From NCBI GenBank assembly GCA_019746105.1, contig JAIESK010000078.1, positions 1 through 56,289 of the forward strand: a stretch of 56,289 bases of DNA. Reading direction: 5' to 3'. Shown here one piece after another: positions 43,823 through 53,305 of the stretch. Position numbers and translations under genes: made by a program. This DNA comes from Alphaproteobacteria bacterium (GTDB lineage: Bacteria > Pseudomonadota > Alphaproteobacteria > UBA9655). A model generated the notes under the pieces. That model saw only the letters and a list, made by a program, of their open reading frames with translations, was not told the DNA's origin and made no database searches. The first letter of the stretch is position 1. Each line of letters opens with the position of its first letter.

Positions 43823-43832
43823 AAAATCCTAC

Positions 43833-44045
43833 CTAAGGCCGTAAGACCAGGTAGGCCACGACCCAGAGAAGGGCGGAAATTAGGCTTGTCACCAAAAGTT
43901 TAATTCCCATATGCGGATTTTCTGGAGCGCTGCTGGCGTGACCCTTTTCGATTTTTTCAGGAACATGAACGCCCCAAGGGAGAACCATAAAAAGGATCAC
44001 AACCCAAATGACTACATAAAGCAGAAGTCCCGTCATGAAGGACAT
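43833..44045 (-). CDS. DUF1467 family membrane protein
   Basis: 70 aa with two transmembrane helices (about 5-24 and 48-67) and the family segment WVVILFMVLPWGVHVPE in the first half. DUF1467 is characteristic of alphaproteobacteria and commonly lies next to mce and rnj, as here. Function unknown. Confidence 0.85.
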   Translation of the reverse strand: MSFMTGLLLYVVIWVVILFMVLPWGVHVPEKIEKGHASSAPENPHMGIKLLVTSLISALLWVVAYLVLRP

Positions 44046-44061
44046 GAGGCAACCTTTTCTT

Positions 44062-44195
44062 GGACCCCGCGGTAAATCCGCGGGGCGTCATGTAGAGGGA
44101 GAATGAGGTCCCTTCGCCAAGGTTTCAGTATAAAATGCCGTGGGGAGGAGCCCTGTAGAGAGAGGGAGACGTCCCGCGGATTTACCGCGGGATCC
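44062..44195. repeat. Composite R-family repeat between mce and the DUF1467 gene
   Basis: The left arm 44062-44089 contains CCCCGCGG-taaat-CCGCGGGG. The right arm 44168-44195 is its inverted copy (CCCGCGG-attta-CCGCGGG). About 78 bases separate them. Same design as the element at 26682. Confidence 0.88.
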
Positions 44196-44224
44196 AGGGC
44201 TATTGGACTCTGTCCTCTCATTAA

Positions 44225-44785
44225 TTAATTCTCTTCCAAATTATCTTCTGGAGTGGGCACTCGAAAGTCTACATCGACTCTAATGCCAACCCCCTCAACC
44301 CCTTCTAAGGAAGATTTTTCTGAATGATACCCTGTATGGACGGCAGAGGTAATTTCAATTCGTCCTTGTTGGAGAGTCGTTTTTACCTCTTCCAATTCAA
44401 TCAAAACGCCCAAGCAGTCCTTGGGATTAAAAAAGAGAACGGGTGTATTATGATAACCGGTTTGAGGCGTTCCATCACCAATCACCTCCAGGCCTGCAGC
44501 TGTCAGCTGATCTCGGGCGGCAATAATATCCGGCACCTCATAACTCAAGTGGTGAAGGCCGCCTGCGGGATTCCGTTCAAGAAACTTAGCGATAGGAGAG
44601 GTCTCTCCCAAGGGGGTTATCAATTCGATCTTTGTATTGGCAAGATTCACGATAGCAAGGCGAATGCCATGGGCAACAAGCTCTTGAGGACTGGTCACGA
44701 AGGCACCAAAGACAGTTTGGTATTGCTTAATAGCAGCCTCTAAATCTGGCACAGCAATGGCAACGTGATTTAGATTTCCAATCAT
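44225..44785 (-). CDS. mce: Methylmalonyl-CoA epimerase with C-terminal extension
   Basis: Interconverts (2R)- and (2S)-methylmalonyl-CoA in propionyl-CoA metabolism. Two VOC half-domains are visible: LNHVAIAVPDLEAAI, KIELITPLG, GGLHHLSYEVPDI and NPKDCLGVLIELEEV, carrying the metal ligands His8, His (LHHLSY) and Glu. The core ends about residue 134, the usual full length. A further 52 residues (acidic, with HTGYHSEKSS and ending NLEEN) have no recognised homology. It begins 11 bases after the rnj stop codon, so they form an operon. Confidence 0.88.
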   Translation of the reverse strand: MIGNLNHVAIAVPDLEAAIKQYQTVFGAFVTSPQELVAHGIRLAIVNLANTKIELITPLGETSPIAKFLERNPAGGLHHLSYEVPDIIAARDQLTAAGLEVIGDGTPQTGYHNTPVLFFNPKDCLGVLIELEEVKTTLQQGRIEITSAVHTGYHSEKSSLEGVEGVGIRVDVDFRVPTPEDNLEEN

Positions 44786-44796
44786 GACGTTCTCCC

Positions 44797-46443
44797 TTAA
44801 ACGCGATATACCTGTACATGGGTTAATGTTTTCTTCCCGTAGTATGCTCCTAAAACACGCCGAGTGGCAAGACGCGCTACCTCAGAGACCAAATCATCCT
44901 CTTTTCTGTCTTCAATGGGAAGGGCCATAAAAGCTTCTTCTACAGCGCCAATGCAATGAGATGTGAGTATATCCAATTGTTCTCCTGCTGCAACTCCCGT
45001 CAAAAGAACTGTGGGTGGATACTTAAAGGCGCCGTCTTTTTTTAAAAGAAGAGTCACAAGAGCATGACCGGTGCTCATCAAACGGTGCCGCTCATGCATT
45101 ACTTCTCCACGGAAAGGAATAAGCTTTCTGCCATCAAGGGCAAGGCGTCCCGATGGAACTTCATCAATCAGTTGCGGTCCTTGAGGGGAGAGTTCAATTA
45201 ACTCTCCATTATGGGGTGTAATGACAAAAGGCACTTTATGATCGGAAGCCAATTTAGCTTGCTCTGCAATATGGTGATCTTCTCCATGGACGGGAACGAC
45301 AATTTTCGGGCGAATCCAGGAATACATTTCCACGAGTTCATCACGATTAGGATGACCTGAAACATGAATGTCGCTTTCATTGGCCGTAATCACTTGCACG
45401 CCATTGCGTGTAAGAAGATTTTGAAGAGCTGCGATTGCTTTTTCATTGCCAGGGATCTGTCGTGAAGAAAAGATAACGACATCACCTGTCTCCAAAGAAA
45501 TATGTTTGTCTTCTCCCTTAGCGATACGTAAGAGAGCCGCTCTTTGTTCACCTTGGCTTCCGGTACAGATAAGAAGAGTTTCCGAACGTTCAAGAAAACC
45601 CGCGTCATGATGACTAAGAAAAGGGGGGTACCCCTTAAAGTAATTTAATTCACGAGCCACTTCATCCACACGATGAAGAGAGCGTCCTACAAGGCCAACA
45701 TAGCGGTTATTAGCAATGGCAGCCTCAGCACAGCTGGCAACTCGAGCCACGTTTGAAGCAAAGCAAGCAATTAAAACACGCTTTCCTGGAAACTCGCTGA
45801 CAAGCTTAATCAAATTGTCTCGAATTGGTTTTTCTGAGCCAGACCAGCCTGGCACAAAGACATTTGTTGAATCACATACAAGAGCAAGAACGCCTTCATC
45901 CCCCAGTTTTTTAAGGCCTTCTATATCTGTAGGTTCTCCAATAAGGGGATCGGGGTCAATTTTCCAATCGCCCGTATGCACAATCGTTCCTGCAGCGGTA
46001 CGAATGGCCAAAACGTTGGGCTCAGGAATAGAATGAGTAATGCCAAAAAAATCAATGGTGAAGGGGCCAATATCCACGCCCTTTGAGAGGGGAATTTCAT
46101 GAAGTGGCGCCTGAAGGCCAGTTTCTTTGAGTTTATGACGGATAAGGGAAGCGGTGAAAGGAGTTGCAAACATAGGACATTTTAGGCGTGGCCAGAGGTA
46201 GGGAATGGCACCAATATGATCCTCATGAGCATGGGTGAGAACAAGACCTGCTAGATTCTGGACGTGTTCCTCAATAAAAGCTGTATCTGGCATAAGAACT
46301 TCAATGCCAGGAGTTTGATCAAAAGTAACACCTAAGTCTACCATCAACCACTTACCACGAGTGTAGTAGAGATTGAGATTCATCCCAATTTCCCCCGAGC
46401 CTCCCAGGGGTAAAAAATAGAGTTTTTTTGGATCCAGTTCCAT
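44797..46443 (-). CDS. rnj: Ribonuclease J
   Basis: Metallo-beta-lactamase-fold exo/endoribonuclease for mRNA decay and rRNA maturation. The 548-aa protein has FLPLGGSGEIGMNLNLY at the start, the zinc motif H71-x-H73-x-D75-H76, HTGDWKIDP, the beta-CASP domain (STNVFVPGWSGSE, CTGSQGEQRAAL) and HVSGHPNRDEL. Co-transcribed with mce. Confidence 0.95.
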   Translation of the reverse strand: MELDPKKLYFLPLGGSGEIGMNLNLYYTRGKWLMVDLGVTFDQTPGIEVLMPDTAFIEEHVQNLAGLVLTHAHEDHIGAIPYLWPRLKCPMFATPFTASLIRHKLKETGLQAPLHEIPLSKGVDIGPFTIDFFGITHSIPEPNVLAIRTAAGTIVHTGDWKIDPDPLIGEPTDIEGLKKLGDEGVLALVCDSTNVFVPGWSGSEKPIRDNLIKLVSEFPGKRVLIACFASNVARVASCAEAAIANNRYVGLVGRSLHRVDEVARELNYFKGYPPFLSHHDAGFLERSETLLICTGSQGEQRAALLRIAKGEDKHISLETGDVVIFSSRQIPGNEKAIAALQNLLTRNGVQVITANESDIHVSGHPNRDELVEMYSWIRPKIVVPVHGEDHHIAEQAKLASDHKVPFVITPHNGELIELSPQGPQLIDEVPSGRLALDGRKLIPFRGEVMHERHRLMSTGHALVTLLLKKDGAFKYPPTVLLTGVAAGEQLDILTSHCIGAVEEAFMALPIEDRKEDDLVSEVARLATRRVLGAYYGKKTLTHVQVYRV

Positions 46444-46508
46444 AGTGTCCTATTGTAAAAGATATTTAGAAGTTTTCATATACTTAGCTGACTTAGCGTG
46501 TGAAATAG

Positions 46509-46600
46509 ATCCTGAGTCCCTTTCGCTATGCTCAAGGTCTCAGGATGACAGAACTCTGAAAATGTCATCCTGAGGAGCCCGAAGGGCGAGCTCAGGATCT
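46509..46600. repeat. S-family dyad repeat between infC and rnj
   Basis: CCTGAG...CTCAAGGTCTCAGGATGAC and, after 17 bases, the inverted TGTCATCCTGAG...GAGCTCAGGATC. The arms are each dyadic and mutually inverted. A close copy is at 53766-53870. Confidence 0.85.
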
Positions 46601-46613
46601 AAGAAAAACGATT

Positions 46614-47156
46614 CTACTTCAAAGGTGCAAGGATCATGATAACCCTTTTGCCTTCAAATTTCGGGTCGTGCTCAACTTTGGCAACATCCTGAAGGGTCTC
46701 TTTCACACGGGTAAGAACATCCATCCCCAATTCTTGGTGAGAAAGTTCACGACCTCTAAAGCGAAGAGTCACTTTTAGCTTGTCCCCGTCATCAATAAAT
46801 TTCCGCGCACTCCGCATTTTGACCTCAAAATCATGCTTATCAATGCCGGGACGAAGCTGCACTTCTTTGATCTCAATAACTTTTTGTTTCTTGCGCATTT
46901 CAGCGCGGCGCTTTTGCTCTTCGAATTTGTATTTACCATAATCCAGGATTTTGCATACGGGAGGATCCGCATTCGGAGATACCTCGACTAAATCAAGACC
47001 CGCTCTATAGGCTCTTTCAAGAGCTTCTTTTTGTGATAACACACCAACCATTTCCCCATTTTCATCAACTAACCTGACTTTAAGGGAAGAAATTTTCTCA
47101 TTGACGCGGGGGCCATTTGAGGCGTTTCCTTTGTCTTCGTTCGTATATTTAGATAT
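46614..47156 (-). CDS. infC: Translation initiation factor IF-3, probable ATA start
   Basis: Prevents premature subunit joining and checks start codons. The first ATG in frame (47051) would give only 145 aa and lose the conserved NGPRVNEKISSLKVRLVDENG, so translation must begin upstream. The only good candidate is ATA at 47156-47154, with GGAG 7 bases before it, giving 180 aa, the standard IF-3 length. E. coli infC likewise uses a rare start (ATT) for autoregulation. Later motifs are EVSPNADPPVCKILDYGKYK and LRPGIDKHDFEVK. It follows thrS after 38 bases. Confidence 0.93.
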   Translation of the reverse strand: MSKYTNEDKGNASNGPRVNEKISSLKVRLVDENGEMVGVLSQKEALERAYRAGLDLVEVSPNADPPVCKILDYGKYKFEEQKRRAEMRKKQKVIEIKEVQLRPGIDKHDFEVKMRSARKFIDDGDKLKVTLRFRGRELSHQELGMDVLTRVKETLQDVAKVEHDPKFEGKRVIMILAPLK

Positions 47157-47194
47157 GTAATTGCTCCAATGTTTAGTTAAAAAAAATAAAACCC

Positions 47195-49111
47195 TTACCG
47201 CTTATGAGGCGGCAGCGCTTCTCGTAATAGTTTACCTAATACTTCATTAAGATCAAGGACTTCTTGAGCCTCTCCGCCTAATTTACGTAATGCAACCGTA
47301 TCTTCTTCAGCTTCACGCTTGCCAACAACAAGGATATAGGGAACCTTTTGAAGGCTTAATTCCCGTACCTTATAGTTAATTTTCTCATTACGAATGTCCA
47401 ATTCAACGCGCAATCCTGCAGCTTTAAGCTTTTCACAAACCTTTTGAGCATAGTCATCCGCTTCTTGAGTAATGGTGGCTACAACAGCCTGAATGGGAGC
47501 TGCCCAGAGAGGGAATTTTCCGGCATAATGTTCAATGAAAATGGCAATAAAACGCTCAAGAGATCCTAAAATAGCCCTATGAAGCATCACAGGGCGGTGT
47601 TTTTGGCCATCCTCAGCGATGTAGGAAGCATCTAACCTTTCAGGAAGGACAAAGTCCAACTGAAGGGTTCCACACTGCCAATCACGTCCTATAGCATCTT
47701 TCAAAATAAATTCAAGTTTGGGCCCATAAAAAGCCCCTTCGCCAGGATTCAATGTATAGCTAAGGCCCGAAGCGCGGGCGCCGGCTTCAAGACAAGCTTC
47801 AGCCTTATCCCAAATAGCATCCTCACCGGCACGGACCGCAGGACGGTCAGAAAATTTGACGGTCAGCTCTTCAAAACCTAGCTCACGATATACATTAAGC
47901 AAAAGAATGCAAAACTTCCGCGTTTCTTCTTCAATTTGATCCTCACGGCAGAAAATATGAGCATCGTCCTGAACCATGGACCGTACACGCGTAAGTCCAT
48001 GAAGAGCTCCCGAAGGTTCATTGCGCGTACAGGAGCCAAACTCAGCCATACGCAGGGGAAGGTCGCGATAACTCTTGATGCCTTGGCGGAAAATTTGAAC
48101 ATGGCAAGGGCAATTCATGGGCTTTAAGGCGAGGGTTTTATCAACATCCTCCACCACAAACATGTTTTCGCGGAACTTATCCCAGTGACCAGAAGCCTTC
48201 CAAAAGGAGCTATCCAAAAGTTGCGGGGTGTTAACTTCCACATAATCTTCTGCAGAAATTTTGTCCCGAATATAGTTTTGCAAAAGGCGATAGAGAGTCC
48301 AACCTTTGGGGTGCCAAAAGACACTTCCTTGGGCTTCTTCCTGCATATGGAAAAGGTCCATCTCCCTTCCCAGCTTGCGATGATCTCTTTTTTCCGCTTC
48401 TTCAAGACGCGTTAAATAGTCCTGAAGGTCCTTTTCTGTAGACCAGGCCGTTCCGTAAACGCGTTGCAACACAGGGTTTTTTGGATCACCGCGCCAATAG
48501 GCACCTGCAAGTTTCATCAATTTAAAAGCGTGACCCAACTTTCCTGTGGAGGGAAGGTGAGGGCCCCGACACAAATCTACAAAGTTTCCTTGGCGATAAA
48601 TGGTGATTTCACTATCCTCTGGGAGGTCAGAGATAATTTCAGCCTTAAAAATTTCACCCAAATCCTTAAAGTACTTAATAGCTTCGTTGCGATCCCAAAC
48701 TTCCCGCGTCAAGTGTTCATCTCGATTCACGATTTCGTGCATACGCTCTTCAATGCGATTCAAATCTTCTGGCGTAAAGGATTCTTCACGATACAAATCA
48801 TAGTAAAAGCCATCTTGAATAGACGGGCCGATCGTAATTTGAGTTTCCGGATAGAGTTCCTTCACCGCTTCCGCAAATACGTGGGCCGCATCATGGCGCA
48901 AAACATCCAAACCGTGCTCTGAGGGGCGTTTGATGATTTCAAAAGCTACATCCTTTTCAATCGGGCGGGTCAGATCCCAAAGATCCTCATCAACGCGTAC
49001 AGCAACTGCCTCTTTTGCAAGGCTAGTACTGATACTTTTCGCAATTTCCCATCCCGTAATACCTTTTGGAAATTCCCGATGTGAACCATCAGGAAAGCGA
49101 ATCGTAATCAT
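47195..49111 (-). CDS. thrS: Threonyl-tRNA synthetase
   Basis: Charges tRNA-Thr. The start at 49111 (MITIRFPDG) is preferred: GAGGG lies 5 bases upstream, whereas the ATG at 49144 has no ribosome-binding site. 638 aa with the TGS domain (1-60), the editing domain ([12 protein letters not shown] with HxxxH, and VDLCRGPH), the class II core ([43 protein letters not shown]) and the C-terminal anticodon domain. Upstream of infC as in many bacteria. Confidence 0.96.
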   Translation of the reverse strand: MITIRFPDGSHREFPKGITGWEIAKSISTSLAKEAVAVRVDEDLWDLTRPIEKDVAFEIIKRPSEHGLDVLRHDAAHVFAEAVKELYPETQITIGPSIQDGFYYDLYREESFTPEDLNRIEERMHEIVNRDEHLTREVWDRNEAIKYFKDLGEIFKAEIISDLPEDSEITIYRQGNFVDLCRGPHLPSTGKLGHAFKLMKLAGAYWRGDPKNPVLQRVYGTAWSTEKDLQDYLTRLEEAEKRDHRKLGREMDLFHMQEEAQGSVFWHPKGWTLYRLLQNYIRDKISAEDYVEVNTPQLLDSSFWKASGHWDKFRENMFVVEDVDKTLALKPMNCPCHVQIFRQGIKSYRDLPLRMAEFGSCTRNEPSGALHGLTRVRSMVQDDAHIFCREDQIEEETRKFCILLLNVYRELGFEELTVKFSDRPAVRAGEDAIWDKAEACLEAGARASGLSYTLNPGEGAFYGPKLEFILKDAIGRDWQCGTLQLDFVLPERLDASYIAEDGQKHRPVMLHRAILGSLERFIAIFIEHYAGKFPLWAAPIQAVVATITQEADDYAQKVCEKLKAAGLRVELDIRNEKINYKVRELSLQKVPYILVVGKREAEEDTVALRKLGGEAQEVLDLNEVLGKLLREALPPHKR

Positions 49112-49209
49112 GGAACCCTCAATCTCATTTATTGCTGTCTGCATTCTTTAACTTGTAATCCTAATAAGAGTCCAAGACAACTGAAAAAAAGCATTTTAGA
49201 GGCTTCTTC

Positions 49210-49659
49210 TTAATTACCCTTTTCCCATCCACCAGCTTCATTCTGTTTCCAGTAGGTCACCGTATGCCCCAAATCCTTATAGGCTTTCCAGCGCTCTCTA
49301 GCCGCTGCAAGGGCTTCGGGATCATTGCCATCAAAAATATCGAGACACCGCTCGTAGGAGGCGAGGGAAGGGGAGGTAGCACCTTCCGTGAGAAACAAAA
49401 ACTGAGCCCCATTAGGGTTTTCATCAAAAGTTGTCAGCCATACGGGTTGGTCCTCAGCCATACCCTCTTTAACGCTGCCATGGGGGATAAAACTAATTCG
49501 TCCAAGGGTCCACAAGGCATTATTAAGATAATCGAGGCGCTCATCGCTGGCACACAGCACAACAGCACGCTTTTGAATCGCAAGGGTTTTCTCAAGGAGG
49601 AGGGGAAGGGCTCTCTCCAAAGGAGACGCTGTCAAATGATAAAAGCCAATATCGGTCAT
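49210..49659 (-). CDS. holC: DNA polymerase III chi subunit
   Basis: Links the clamp loader to single-strand-binding protein during replication. 149 aa with the HolC pattern: IGFYHLTASPLERALPLLLEKTL, VVLCASDERLDYLNNALWT, SFIPHG and the late RWKAYKDLGHTVTYWKQ. Its 3' end is about 100 bases from thrS on the same strand. Confidence 0.92.
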   Translation of the reverse strand: MTDIGFYHLTASPLERALPLLLEKTLAIQKRAVVLCASDERLDYLNNALWTLGRISFIPHGSVKEGMAEDQPVWLTTFDENPNGAQFLFLTEGATSPSLASYERCLDIFDGNDPEALAAARERWKAYKDLGHTVTYWKQNEAGGWEKGN

Positions 49660-49725
49660 GGTTTTCTTCTGCGTTGCTAGGGTTCACTAATGTACCCTAG
49701 CAATCTTTTTATGAAGAAGAAAGAC

Positions 49726-49947
49726 CTATAGCTGTCCGTTTGTTGAGCAACGAGGATCTGTTAAAGAACAACTGCTTTCATTAGAATTGAGTTGAAACAC
49801 TTCCTCACTTTTTAATTGATTTGTAGCTTCTTCATCTCTAAGACTCATTGCCTTTACGGCAGAAAAATTTCCTTCTACACCTTGAAAAATCATCATACAA
49901 ATAAGTCCCAAAAAGATTTTTTGTATAATTACATTTGAACATGACAT
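49726..49947 (-). CDS. Short secreted protein (73 aa), unknown
   Basis: 73 aa with a hydrophobic N-terminal stretch (residues 8-25) ending near VKA-M, then an acidic, Asn/Ser-rich mature part with two cysteines (SSCSLTDPRC). GGAGA lies 7 bases before the ATG. No family recognised; it is one of the AM-junction secreted proteins. Confidence 0.6.
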   Translation of the reverse strand: MSCSNVIIQKIFLGLICMMIFQGVEGNFSAVKAMSLRDEEATNQLKSEEVFQLNSNESSCSLTDPRCSTNGQL

Positions 49948-50088
49948 AAATATTCTCCAATTGTTATTTAATACTTTTATTATATATAAAATAAATTAAA
50001 AACTTCTTAATTTTTTGTTAGACATTGATTTTTATCTGTCTACAGGTTAAAAGAAGATAAGCTTATTCTTATTGACGAGGAGCCGCCA

Positions 50089-52203
50089 ATGTCACTTAAG
50101 TCTTTGTTTTCTCTTCTTATTTTAGTGAATTTCTTTTGTTTTTATAATGCGCCTACCATAGCGATGGAGCCAAAAGACCAAGAGGAAGAAGAACAGCTTT
50201 CAAAGCATCCAAAACGAAATAAAGGAAAAGAAGAAGAGGGAGTAACAAATCTTGATGGAAATGAAATTGCGCAAGAAATACGTCAAGACTTGATAAATAG
50301 ATTTAGAACAGAAAAGAATCTTAAAATAGTAGAATGTGACCCTCAAACCATCAAAACCTTATTACTTGGATATCCCAGACTTCAAAAGGGGGAGCCTAAT
50401 CTCATCTTTCTTATTCTTCCTAACTCATTAGGTGTAACACCTGAAGAACGCCCTAAAAAAGCTCAAGGACGAAAAGAAAAAAGTGCCCAACAATTAATCC
50501 AAGAGGAATTGCATCGTCTTTTGGAAGACAGGCAGGGAAGGGTCAATGAAGAGACGGGATTGCTATCTTTTCCAGTTCAGGAGATACACAAACCAGATGA
50601 GGGGTGGGATTCTATTCCTAGGTTTATCTTCAAGTTAGATGAAAGTTTTTTCAAGGAAGAACCAAAGACATGCAAAAATATAACTCCGAAAGTGATTGCC
50701 GGAGCTTTCGGGTGTGTTGCTCCCTTACCGATTTGTGGAATTATTCTTTATAGTATCGGCAATATTTTTGGCTTTCCTTCTGGAGGATGGCTTTCCGATA
50801 CCCTTTCTGTATGGATCACTGTCAATGTCGCTCCTGTTTCCGTAAGACAACTTTGTGAAAGGGTTGGAGCAATTATTGATAAGGAAGATTTCATTTCTCT
50901 TGAAGAGGATATGAAACTTTTTAATAAGAAATATAGAGTTCCTGAAGAGGGCATTATAGGAGGAGTCATTAAATCCGAGGATGAGATTCACAACCCAGAA
51001 AGATCCACACCTCATATTTTTAAAAAATCAAAAGCCCATAAGGCAGCTCAAATTGCTCTTATCCCAAGCTCTGCGCTCAATGCTCTTCTTTATTCAATGA
51101 TAACAATTCTTACCTACCAAGACTTTGATAAGGATAAGCTTCACGGTTTTCCTTTGAGTTATATTTTGGCCGGATTTGTTGGACTCCATTACGGCGAAAA
51201 TTACTATAATTTTGGAAGTAAAAGTTTGTGGGACTTATTTAGCCATTATAGCTACATCGGAAAGGGGCAGCTTAGCGAAGAAGATAGTCGTGAGAAAAGA
51301 AAAATAATGATTGAAAGGATCCGGCAGTTTCAGAACAAAATTGCTGATCCGCGGTATTCAGCTTATGCCAAAAAGGTCTATGAGCTAATCTTAGAACAAA
51401 AGAATAAAGTGATTGTTCAAGATGATCAAGAAGCCGAGGATCATTACATTTCAGCCATTAGCCTTTTAATGATGAAAGATAAAGTGCGCGTTGAAGCTGA
51501 CAAAGAAGATGAAGAAGAAATGAGGGATGAAACTGGGGCTGTCAACTTTAAGCAAGACTTAGACGTCATAAAGGTTTCTTTGAAGGAGGACTTTTTGGAT
51601 GTTCTCACAGCTTGTATTGTTGGGGCAGGGGCTCTTGCAGATACTGAAATTATCCGTTACACACTTCAACAATTTTGTCAGGAGGTACTGGGCTTAGATG
51701 CAACTACTTCTGCAGAAGTGGCCTCTTTTTGGAGTGTCGCCTTGTTAGATACATCTTTTCGAGGAATTATTGAGTTTAAACTTCATCAAAATAACTTAAA
51801 GAGTTGGTTAAAAACCTTTTCCGTAAGGCATTTTGTTGACTTTCAATGGCTTCGAAAGGGCTTTGGTGGGCTTGCAACGATTAATGCGGCTCTTCATACG
51901 CTTCCAAAGTTTTTTCAAGGTTGGTCAGCTTTAGAAAGCTCAACTTCATCACTCATAGTTAAGCTTGGGTTGCTTATTCCTTCTACAGTTAACACTTTTT
52001 CCTTAAACCAAGCCATTTTTGAGGAGCATTACAATGAAGGTTTCAGAGACCTAGTTACAGTTGGTAAAAAGGAAAACTTTGGCTTTAGGCGTCAAATGGC
52101 TCAGCTGAAAAAGTGGTCAGATAAAGCGATGCTTTATATTGGATCTCGTTTTGATGATGAAACCGTCGGTAAACTTTATTCTGGTGTTCACCAAGGTATG
52201 TGA
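50089..52203 (+). CDS. Large exported/membrane protein of unknown function
   Basis: 704 aa; GAGGAG precedes the ATG. An N-terminal signal sequence (to about TIA-MEPKDQ) is followed by a very charged stretch (EEEEQ, KRNKGKEEEG). Several hydrophobic segments follow, at about residues 205-225, 325-345 and 350-370, with more near 510-530 and 610-650. The protein is probably embedded in or associated with a membrane after export. Nothing resembles a known domain. Its AM[E/D] junction groups it with the other secreted orphans. Confidence 0.72.
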   Translation: MSLKSLFSLLILVNFFCFYNAPTIAMEPKDQEEEEQLSKHPKRNKGKEEEGVTNLDGNEIAQEIRQDLINRFRTEKNLKIVECDPQTIKTLLLGYPRLQKGEPNLIFLILPNSLGVTPEERPKKAQGRKEKSAQQLIQEELHRLLEDRQGRVNEETGLLSFPVQEIHKPDEGWDSIPRFIFKLDESFFKEEPKTCKNITPKVIAGAFGCVAPLPICGIILYSIGNIFGFPSGGWLSDTLSVWITVNVAPVSVRQLCERVGAIIDKEDFISLEEDMKLFNKKYRVPEEGIIGGVIKSEDEIHNPERSTPHIFKKSKAHKAAQIALIPSSALNALLYSMITILTYQDFDKDKLHGFPLSYILAGFVGLHYGENYYNFGSKSLWDLFSHYSYIGKGQLSEEDSREKRKIMIERIRQFQNKIADPRYSAYAKKVYELILEQKNKVIVQDDQEAEDHYISAISLLMMKDKVRVEADKEDEEEMRDETGAVNFKQDLDVIKVSLKEDFLDVLTACIVGAGALADTEIIRYTLQQFCQEVLGLDATTSAEVASFWSVALLDTSFRGIIEFKLHQNNLKSWLKTFSVRHFVDFQWLRKGFGGLATINAALHTLPKFFQGWSALESSTSSLIVKLGLLIPSTVNTFSLNQAIFEEHYNEGFRDLVTVGKKENFGFRRQMAQLKKWSDKAMLYIGSRFDDETVGKLYSGVHQGM

Positions 52204-52277
52204 AGAACTTTGCTTTGGAGATAGAAGAAGGTATATGAGACACCAAAATAACGCATAATATATATTATGGAAAATAG

Positions 52278-53288
52278 ATGCTAATAAGAACAACGATATG
52301 TCTATTCCTTGCTTTTGCGCCTCTGAAGCTTTCTGCAGAACCTTTTGAGGTTCACGCGACAGCCGCAACGGATCTTCCCATACAGAAATCCGACATCATG
52401 GATGATCCCGCCATTTGGGTGAACAAAAAGCATCCTGAGAAAAGTCTGATTCTTGCTACAAACAAAGAAGAACCCTATGGTGGTCTTTATGTGTATTCAC
52501 TCGATGGAAAGTTAAAAGAATCCCTTCAAATTGGACCTATAAACAATGTGGATCTGAGAACGGGTTTTCCTATGGCCCATACGCTGGCAGACATTGCAGT
52601 CGCTACTTTTAAGCCCGATAAACGCCTTGCTTTCTTTGGAATCTCCCCAAATACAGGCAAGATCACCTATTTAGGGCTTGGAGACCACACATTTGAGAAA
52701 AAACCCTATGGTGTGTGCCTTCAAAAGCAAGGAAATGACTTCTATGCGGTCGTTACCTTTAAATTTAGTGGCGCCGAAAAATGGAAATTTTGGGCAGAAG
52801 ATGATGGGCTGCATTTGGAGAAAACCGCCTCCTATCCTATTAAAACCCTTGCTGAGGGCTGTGTTGTGGATGACTTAACAGGCACTGTTTTTATTGGCGA
52901 GGAAGATCAGGGAATTTGGGCCTTCCCCGAAGGAAAACCGCCTCAGATGATCGCTAAGGTTGGTGAAAATGGCCTTACAGCTGATGTGGAAGGTCTTGCC
53001 CTTTATGAGGATAAATACCTGATTGCCTCAAGCCAAGGAAGTAGTAGTTATAACATCTACCAGCCCTCCCCTCCCAATAGCTTTTTAGGGACTTTTAAGA
53101 TTACAAAAGGCGCCCAAGAAGGAACTGAAGAAACGGACGGCATTGATGTCACCCCCGTAAATCTTGGCGGGCCTTACACAATGGGCCTTTTTGTAGCCCA
53201 TGATAACCGCACCTCTAAAGGCGGTGGGTCGAATTTCAAGCTTGTTCCTTGGAAAGATATTGCGCAGGGTCTTCAAATGCATCAATAA
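52278..53288 (+). CDS. Secreted beta-propeller phytase
   Basis: Hydrolyses phytate/inositol phosphates with calcium. 336 aa with a signal peptide ending KLSA. The six-blade propeller has the conserved acidic motifs: SDIMDDPAIWV (blade 1), INNVDLRTGF, LAEGCVVDDLTGTVFIGEEDQGIWAF, DVEGLALYEDKYLIASSQGSSSYNIY and TDGIDVTPVNLG. Normal length for Bacillus-type BPP. Exported, so it should act in the periplasm or outside the cell, supplying phosphate or acting on host inositol phosphates (inference). Confidence 0.92.
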   Translation: MLIRTTICLFLAFAPLKLSAEPFEVHATAATDLPIQKSDIMDDPAIWVNKKHPEKSLILATNKEEPYGGLYVYSLDGKLKESLQIGPINNVDLRTGFPMAHTLADIAVATFKPDKRLAFFGISPNTGKITYLGLGDHTFEKKPYGVCLQKQGNDFYAVVTFKFSGAEKWKFWAEDDGLHLEKTASYPIKTLAEGCVVDDLTGTVFIGEEDQGIWAFPEGKPPQMIAKVGENGLTADVEGLALYEDKYLIASSQGSSSYNIYQPSPPNSFLGTFKITKGAQEGTEETDGIDVTPVNLGGPYTMGLFVAHDNRTSKGGGSNFKLVPWKDIAQGLQMHQ

Positions 53289-53305
53289 ATGAAAGTCTAA
53301 GCTTG

